Shown here one piece after another: positions 6,709 to 10,529 of a stretch of DNA of 10,529 nucleotides. The notes under the pieces were generated by a model. That model searched no databases. It was not told the origin of the DNA and saw only the letters and a list, made by a program, of their open reading frames with translations. This DNA comes from Bacteroidales bacterium GP4. GTDB taxonomy: Bacteria; Bacteroidota; Bacteroidia; Bacteroidales; Muribaculaceae. A program made the position numbers and the translations under genes. Location: positions 1 through 10,529 of the forward strand of contig DAAL01000180.1 of NCBI GenBank assembly GCA_001701065.1. The letters are read 5' to 3'. The stretch's first letter is position 1, and each line of letters begins with the position of its first letter.

Positions 6709-6754
6709 TTATGCACATCATTGATGATAACATGTGTGTAAAATTGGATGTTAT
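6709..6754. repeat. Overlapping inverted repeats between the divergent promoters
   Basis: Three dyads overlap here. ATAACAT (6727-6733) pairs exactly with ATGTTAT (6748-6754) across 14 bases. ATCAT (6717-6721) pairs with ATGAT (6724-6728). TTATGCACAT (6709-6718) matches ATGTGTGTAA (6732-6741) at 8 of 10 places. They lie between the two -33 regions (6684-6686 and 6757-6760), upstream of both transcript starts, so they would act as DNA and not as RNA hairpins. The DNA is AT-rich, so chance is a real alternative. Confidence 0.3.
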
Positions 6755-6756
6755 GA

Positions 6757-6788
6757 TTTCGTCCGCCCGGAAAAAAGTTGTAATTTTG
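6757..6788 (+). promoter_or_regulatory. Promoter of the S9 peptidase gene and probably dnaB
   Basis: TAATTTTG (6781-6788) matches TAnnTTTG, with TTTC (6757-6760) 20 bases upstream, the same imperfect -33 form as at rfbD. Transcription would begin near 6795, about 37 bases before the ATG at 6832. Confidence 0.62.
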
Positions 6789-6831
6789 TAAAGAATACAT
6801 TCTATGCATTAATTTATTATTCATTTCACAT

Positions 6832-8949
6832 ATGTATTATTATCACAAACTTTTTGTTATGTCGGCATTAATGCTTGGGGCAGCGTCATGTGCCTCTCAT
6901 TCGGCTGATGATGAAAAAATCATTGACAAGCCTGAATTTACATCTCCCGACAAAGTGTTTTCGATAGAAGCTCTTGAGGCTCTCGGCAGAGTTACTGAGC
7001 CGGTCATTTCGCCTGATGGGGCTAAAATCCTTTACGGCATATCCTACGAGGATATCGCCGAGAATAAGTCCAACCGTGACTTATACGTAATGAATGTGGA
7101 CGGTTCCGAATGCACACGCATCACCAAGACCGCAAAATCCGAAAACAACGCCGTGTGGATCAACGGAGGCAAGCAGATTGCTTTCCTTTATCCTGACGGC
7201 GACAATAACCAGGTGTGGGTGATGAACGCCGACGGTTCAGGACGCAAGTGTGTGAGTGCGGTTGAAAAAGGGGTGCAGGGATTCCTTATCTCGCCCGACG
7301 AATCGCGCATAATGATGATAGCCAATGTCAAATACTCCCGCACCGCTCAGGATGTTTATCCTGACCTTCCCAAAGCCACCGGAAGAATCATTGACGACCT
7401 CATGTACAAGCACTGGGACGAATGGGTGACCGAAGTGCCTCATCCGTTCTTGGGCGAATTTGACGGAAACAAAGTCACCAATGTCATCGACATAATGGAA
7501 GGCGAGCCTTACGAATCGCCCATGAAGCCGTTCGGCGGCATTGAATCGTTTGCATGGTCGCCTGACAGCAAGCAACTCGTGTATGTGTCACGCAAGAAGA
7601 CCGGTCTTGAATATGCCGTGTCCACCAATTCCGACCTTTATCTTTATGATATCGTGTCCAAGACCACCAAAAACATCACCGAGGGCATGATGGGTTACGA
7701 CACCAATCCTGCATTCTCACCCGACGGCTCTTATATCGCATGGTTGAGTATGGAGCATGACGGCTATGAATCGGATAAAAACCGCATCTTCGTGATGGAC
7801 CTTAAATCAGGCGAAAAGAACGACCTGACCGCTAACTGGGATTACACCGCCGAAGCTATTGCGTGGAGTCCTGACAGCCGCTTGATCTACTTCCTTGCGC
7901 CTCGTGACGGAGTTAAACCCATGTTCTCCATTGGTCTTGACGGCACAGTGAGCGTAGTGGCTCAGGGTGAGTGCGATTATGATGCTTTGTGTCCTCTTGC
8001 TGACGGAAAAGTGGTTACAATGAAGCACTCCATGCTTTACCCCAATGACATCTGTCTTGTCGATAACGGCAACGTCACTCAGCTCACCGATGTCAATAAG
8101 GACATTTTCGCTCAGCTCGACATGCCCACAGTAAGGAAGGAAATGATACCGACAACTGACGGTAAACTCATGACCACCTGGGTTGTGTTGCCTCCCAACT
8201 TTGACGAGAGCAAGACTTATCCTGCAGTGCTTTATTGCCAGGGCGGTCCTCAGCAGGCTGTGAGCCAATTCTTCAGCTATCGCTGGAATCTTGCGTTGAT
8301 GGCATCGCACGGCTACATCATCATCGCCCCCAACCGCCGTGGTCTGCCGGGATTCGGCACTGAGTGGAACGCTCAGATTTCAGGTGACTACGGAGGTCAG
8401 AATATGAAAGACTATCTCAGCGCGGTTGACTATATGAAGGAGAAACCTTATGTGGACGGAGCGCACATCGGTGCTACCGGCGCAAGCTACGGTGGTTTCT
8501 CGGTGTATTGGCTTGCCGGCAACCATGACAACCGTTTCGCTTGTCTTATAGCTCATGCGGGTATCTTCAACACCGAAGCGCAGTATCTTGAAACCGAGGA
8601 GATGTGGTTTGCCAACTGGGATATGGGCGGCGCATTCTGGGAAAAAGACAATGCCGTGGCTCAGCGTACATTCGCCACTTCGCCTCACCGTTATGTGGAT
8701 AAGTGGACTGCTCCTATCCTCATCACTCACGGCGAATACGATTACCGCATTCTTTCATCGCAGGGCGAGATGGCGTTCAATGCCGCCAAGCTTCGCGGTA
8801 TACCTGCCGAGATGCTTATATTCCCCGATGAAAATCACTGGATTCTTAAACCGCAGAATGCCGTGTTGTGGCAGCGTGTATTCTTCCGCTGGCTTGACCG
8901 TTGGTTGAAACCTGAGAATCAGGCTGCTCAAAACGTCACTGAACAATAG
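6832..8949 (+). CDS. S9 family (DPP5-like) serine peptidase lipoprotein
   Basis: Probable exported dipeptidyl- or acylaminoacyl-peptidase of 705 residues that trims short peptides for uptake. A signal peptide ends in GAASC with Cys20. This is a slightly unusual lipobox (Ala at -3), but acidic ADDEK follows, as in other Bacteroidota lipoproteins. Residues about 45-430 form a beta-propeller with TolB/PD40-like repeats, seen as SPDG/SPDS/SPDE at 60, 154, 243, 296 and 346. The C-terminal alpha/beta-hydrolase domain (about 440-695) carries the nucleophile elbow GASYGG with Ser552, HGEYDYRI with Asp637, and FPDENHW with His669, so the triad is complete. The DENHWILKP segment favours subfamily S9C (DPP5-like) over DPP IV. 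dnaB starts 6 bases after the TAG stop, in the same frame. Substrate preference cannot be told from the sequence. Confidence 0.93.
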   Translation: MYYYHKLFVMSALMLGAASCASHSADDEKIIDKPEFTSPDKVFSIEALEALGRVTEPVISPDGAKILYGISYEDIAENKSNRDLYVMNVDGSECTRITKTAKSENNAVWINGGKQIAFLYPDGDNNQVWVMNADGSGRKCVSAVEKGVQGFLISPDESRIMMIANVKYSRTAQDVYPDLPKATGRIIDDLMYKHWDEWVTEVPHPFLGEFDGNKVTNVIDIMEGEPYESPMKPFGGIESFAWSPDSKQLVYVSRKKTGLEYAVSTNSDLYLYDIVSKTTKNITEGMMGYDTNPAFSPDGSYIAWLSMEHDGYESDKNRIFVMDLKSGEKNDLTANWDYTAEAIAWSPDSRLIYFLAPRDGVKPMFSIGLDGTVSVVAQGECDYDALCPLADGKVVTMKHSMLYPNDICLVDNGNVTQLTDVNKDIFAQLDMPTVRKEMIPTTDGKLMTTWVVLPPNFDESKTYPAVLYCQGGPQQAVSQFFSYRWNLALMASHGYIIIAPNRRGLPGFGTEWNAQISGDYGGQNMKDYLSAVDYMKEKPYVDGAHIGATGASYGGFSVYWLAGNHDNRFACLIAHAGIFNTEAQYLETEEMWFANWDMGGAFWEKDNAVAQRTFATSPHRYVDKWTAPILITHGEYDYRILSSQGEMAFNAAKLRGIPAEMLIFPDENHWILKPQNAVLWQRVFFRWLDRWLKPENQAAQNVTEQ

Positions 8950-8955
8950 TTTACG

Positions 8956-10491
8956 ATGCCTGAAAATAGACGAAATCAACCTCAGCATAAACCCATGTAT
9001 GACACTGCCGGAAGGTTAATGCCTCAGGATAAAGATGTCGAGGAAGCTGTACTTGGTGCGCTGATGCTGGAAAAGGACGCTTACACCACTGTGTGCGACA
9101 TCCTTAAGCCGGAAAGCTTCTATGAGCCTAAGCATCAGCGCATATACGAGGCTATCCAGTCCCTTGGTGCATCACAGCAGCCCATTGACATGCTCACAGT
9201 GGTCGACCAGCTGCGTCTTAACAACACTCTTGCCGAGGTGGGCGGTCCGGTGGTTATCTCCGAGCTTACCTCAAGGGTGCTGTCCGGTGCTAATGTGGAG
9301 TTTCATGCACGCATTGTGGCGCAGAAGTATCTGGCGCGCGAACTGATTTCTTTTGCCGCCAACATCGAGGGCAAAGCATTTGACGAGGCTAACGATGTCG
9401 ATGACCTTCTGCAGGAAGCGGAAGGCAGGCTTTTTGAGATTTCGCAGCGTAACGTCAAGAAGGACGTGACTCAGATTGACCCGGTGATAGGGCAGGCGAT
9501 AGAGCAGATTCAGGCTGCCGCCAACCGCACATCGGGCTTGAGCGGTATCCCTTCAGGCTATCATGAACTGGATAAACTCACTTCGGGATGGCAGAAGTCT
9601 GACTTAATCATCATTGCCGCGCGTCCGGCGATGGGTAAGACCGCGTTTGTGCTGTCAATGGCTAAGAACATGGCGGTCAACCACAACATCCCCATCGCTA
9701 TCTTCTCGCTGGAAATGTCCAACCTTCAGCTTGTGAACCGATTGATAAGCAATGTGTGCGAGCTTGAAGGTCAGAAGATAAAGTCAGGTCAACTTACTCC
9801 GCCAGAATGGGACCAGCTGATGTCGAGGATAAAGCACCTGTACAGTGCCCCGATGTACATCGACGATACTCCTTCACTGTCGATATTTGAACTCCGCACC
9901 AAGGCGCGGCGGCTCGTGCGTGAGCATCAGATACAGATGATTATAATCGACTACCTGCAGCTGATGAACGCTTCGGGCATGAAGTTCGGCAGCCGTGAGC
10001 AGGAGGTGAGTATGATTTCCCGCTCATTGAAGCAGCTTGCCAAGGAACTCAATATCCCCATCGTGGCGCTTTCGCAGCTTAACCGATCAGTGGAGTCGCG
10101 TACTACCGGCGATGGCAAGCGTCCGCAGCTGAGCGACTTGCGTGAATCGGGAGCTATCGAGCAGGATGCCGATATAGTGTGCTTCATCCACCGTCCCGAG
10201 TACTACACCAAGTCGGATCAGGATGCTTCGGGCAACGACATCCGCGGACTTGCCGAATTCATTGTGGCAAAGCACCGTTCAGGTTCGGTCGATGATGTGA
10301 AGATGCGTTTTATCGCACGCTTTGCGCGGTTTGAAAACTGGGATTACGAGGACAATTCCAATTATTCCTCAGGAATAAAAGAGTCGAGCCTAAACAACAT
10401 CACCGATGTTGATCTCGGCACTTCGGGTCCGCTTTCAGGCGGTTCGGCTGACTTCCTCGGCACTCCCGATGACACTCCGCCCCCGTTCTGA
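8956..10491 (+). CDS. dnaB: Replicative DNA helicase DnaB
   Basis: Hexameric 5'-3' helicase that unwinds DNA at the replication fork. The 511-residue protein has a basic start, the DnaB N-terminal domain (about 24-125), a linker, and a RecA-like C-terminal domain (about 195-460). Marks are Walker A ARPAMGKTA (222-230), SLEMS (251-255) with the catalytic Glu253, Walker B IIIDYLQL (329-336) with Asp332, LSQLNR (372-377), DLRESGAIEQDAD (394-406) and KHRSG (439-443) with the likely arginine finger. No intein is present. The ATG at 8956 is preferred over Met14, as Bacteroidota DnaB proteins commonly have about 20-30 residues before the EEAVLGALML segment. The tail past 460 is low-complexity and ends in acidic, proline-rich PDDTPPPF. 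No separate promoter is seen, so it is probably expressed with the peptidase gene upstream. Confidence 0.97.
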   Translation: MPENRRNQPQHKPMYDTAGRLMPQDKDVEEAVLGALMLEKDAYTTVCDILKPESFYEPKHQRIYEAIQSLGASQQPIDMLTVVDQLRLNNTLAEVGGPVVISELTSRVLSGANVEFHARIVAQKYLARELISFAANIEGKAFDEANDVDDLLQEAEGRLFEISQRNVKKDVTQIDPVIGQAIEQIQAAANRTSGLSGIPSGYHELDKLTSGWQKSDLIIIAARPAMGKTAFVLSMAKNMAVNHNIPIAIFSLEMSNLQLVNRLISNVCELEGQKIKSGQLTPPEWDQLMSRIKHLYSAPMYIDDTPSLSIFELRTKARRLVREHQIQMIIIDYLQLMNASGMKFGSREQEVSMISRSLKQLAKELNIPIVALSQLNRSVESRTTGDGKRPQLSDLRESGAIEQDADIVCFIHRPEYYTKSDQDASGNDIRGLAEFIVAKHRSGSVDDVKMRFIARFARFENWDYEDNSNYSSGIKESSLNNITDVDLGTSGPLSGGSADFLGTPDDTPPPF

Positions 10492-10508
10492 TATTTCGAC
10501 GTACACAT

Positions 10509-10523
10509 AAAAAAATCGGGACG
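10509..10523 (+). terminator. Possible left arm of the dnaB terminator, cut by the right edge
   Basis: A run of seven A followed by TCGGGACG starts 17 bases after the dnaB stop. This is the usual form of the left arm of a Bacteroidota intrinsic terminator, whose right arm would read CGTCCCGA followed by T's. The window ends at 10529, before any right arm, so the hairpin cannot be confirmed. Confidence 0.35.
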
Positions 10524-10529
10524 CTCCTG

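Noticed and set aside
6797..6806. CATTCTATG near the peptidase start, reverse complement of CATAGAATG at 377-385
   Set aside because: A 9-base match between two AT-rich leaders more than 6 kb apart has no other shared context; treated as chance.
7807..8310. Open reading frame of 167 codons antisense to the S9 peptidase gene
   Set aside because: It overlaps a well-supported peptidase in full, has no promoter or recognisable domain, and similar shadows occur under most genes here.

Overview
The window looks like an ordinary chromosomal segment from a member of the Bacteroidota, order Bacteroidales, possibly Muribaculaceae (the family is a guess from overall protein feel and moderate GC). The order-level call rests on several things. 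Promoters have the Bacteroidota form TAnnTTTG, with a TTG- or TTTC-type element 20 bases upstream. Starts lack clear Shine-Dalgarno sites. There is a BACON-GH5 lipoprotein, and a yajC - ybbR - coaE cluster.

Layout from left to right: a tRNA-Lys(UUU) gene on the minus strand runs off the left edge. About 410 bases of non-coding DNA follow, holding the tRNA promoter and the promoter of a surface-type GH5 glycanase lipoprotein (455-2005, +), which ends in a strong intrinsic terminator. Next is a two-gene unit on the plus strand: rfbD (dTDP-rhamnose synthesis) and prfC (release factor RF3). It converges on a minus-strand operon, yajC - ybbR - coaE (read from 6626 down to 4627), covering a Sec-associated membrane protein, a YbbR/CdaR-like membrane-anchored protein and dephospho-CoA kinase. 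A 205-base divergent promoter region separates yajC from a plus-strand pair: a secreted S9 family peptidase lipoprotein and dnaB, the replicative helicase. The window ends just after dnaB, in what may be the left arm of a terminator.

Most genes are housekeeping (translation termination, CoA synthesis, secretion, replication, cell-surface sugar). The two exported lipoproteins, a glycanase and a peptidase, suit a gut or other polymer-degrading lifestyle. All protein-coding genes appear intact. I see no mobile element, CRISPR array, phage gene, defence system or clearly new multi-gene system.

The points worth a second look are small. Two gene pairs (rfbD-prfC and peptidase-dnaB) are each separated by a single stop codon plus two codons in the same frame. 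The DnaB C-terminus resembles an SSB tip. A long hairpin lies between yajC and ybbR. Inverted repeats sit at the GH5 promoter and in the yajC/peptidase divergent region.
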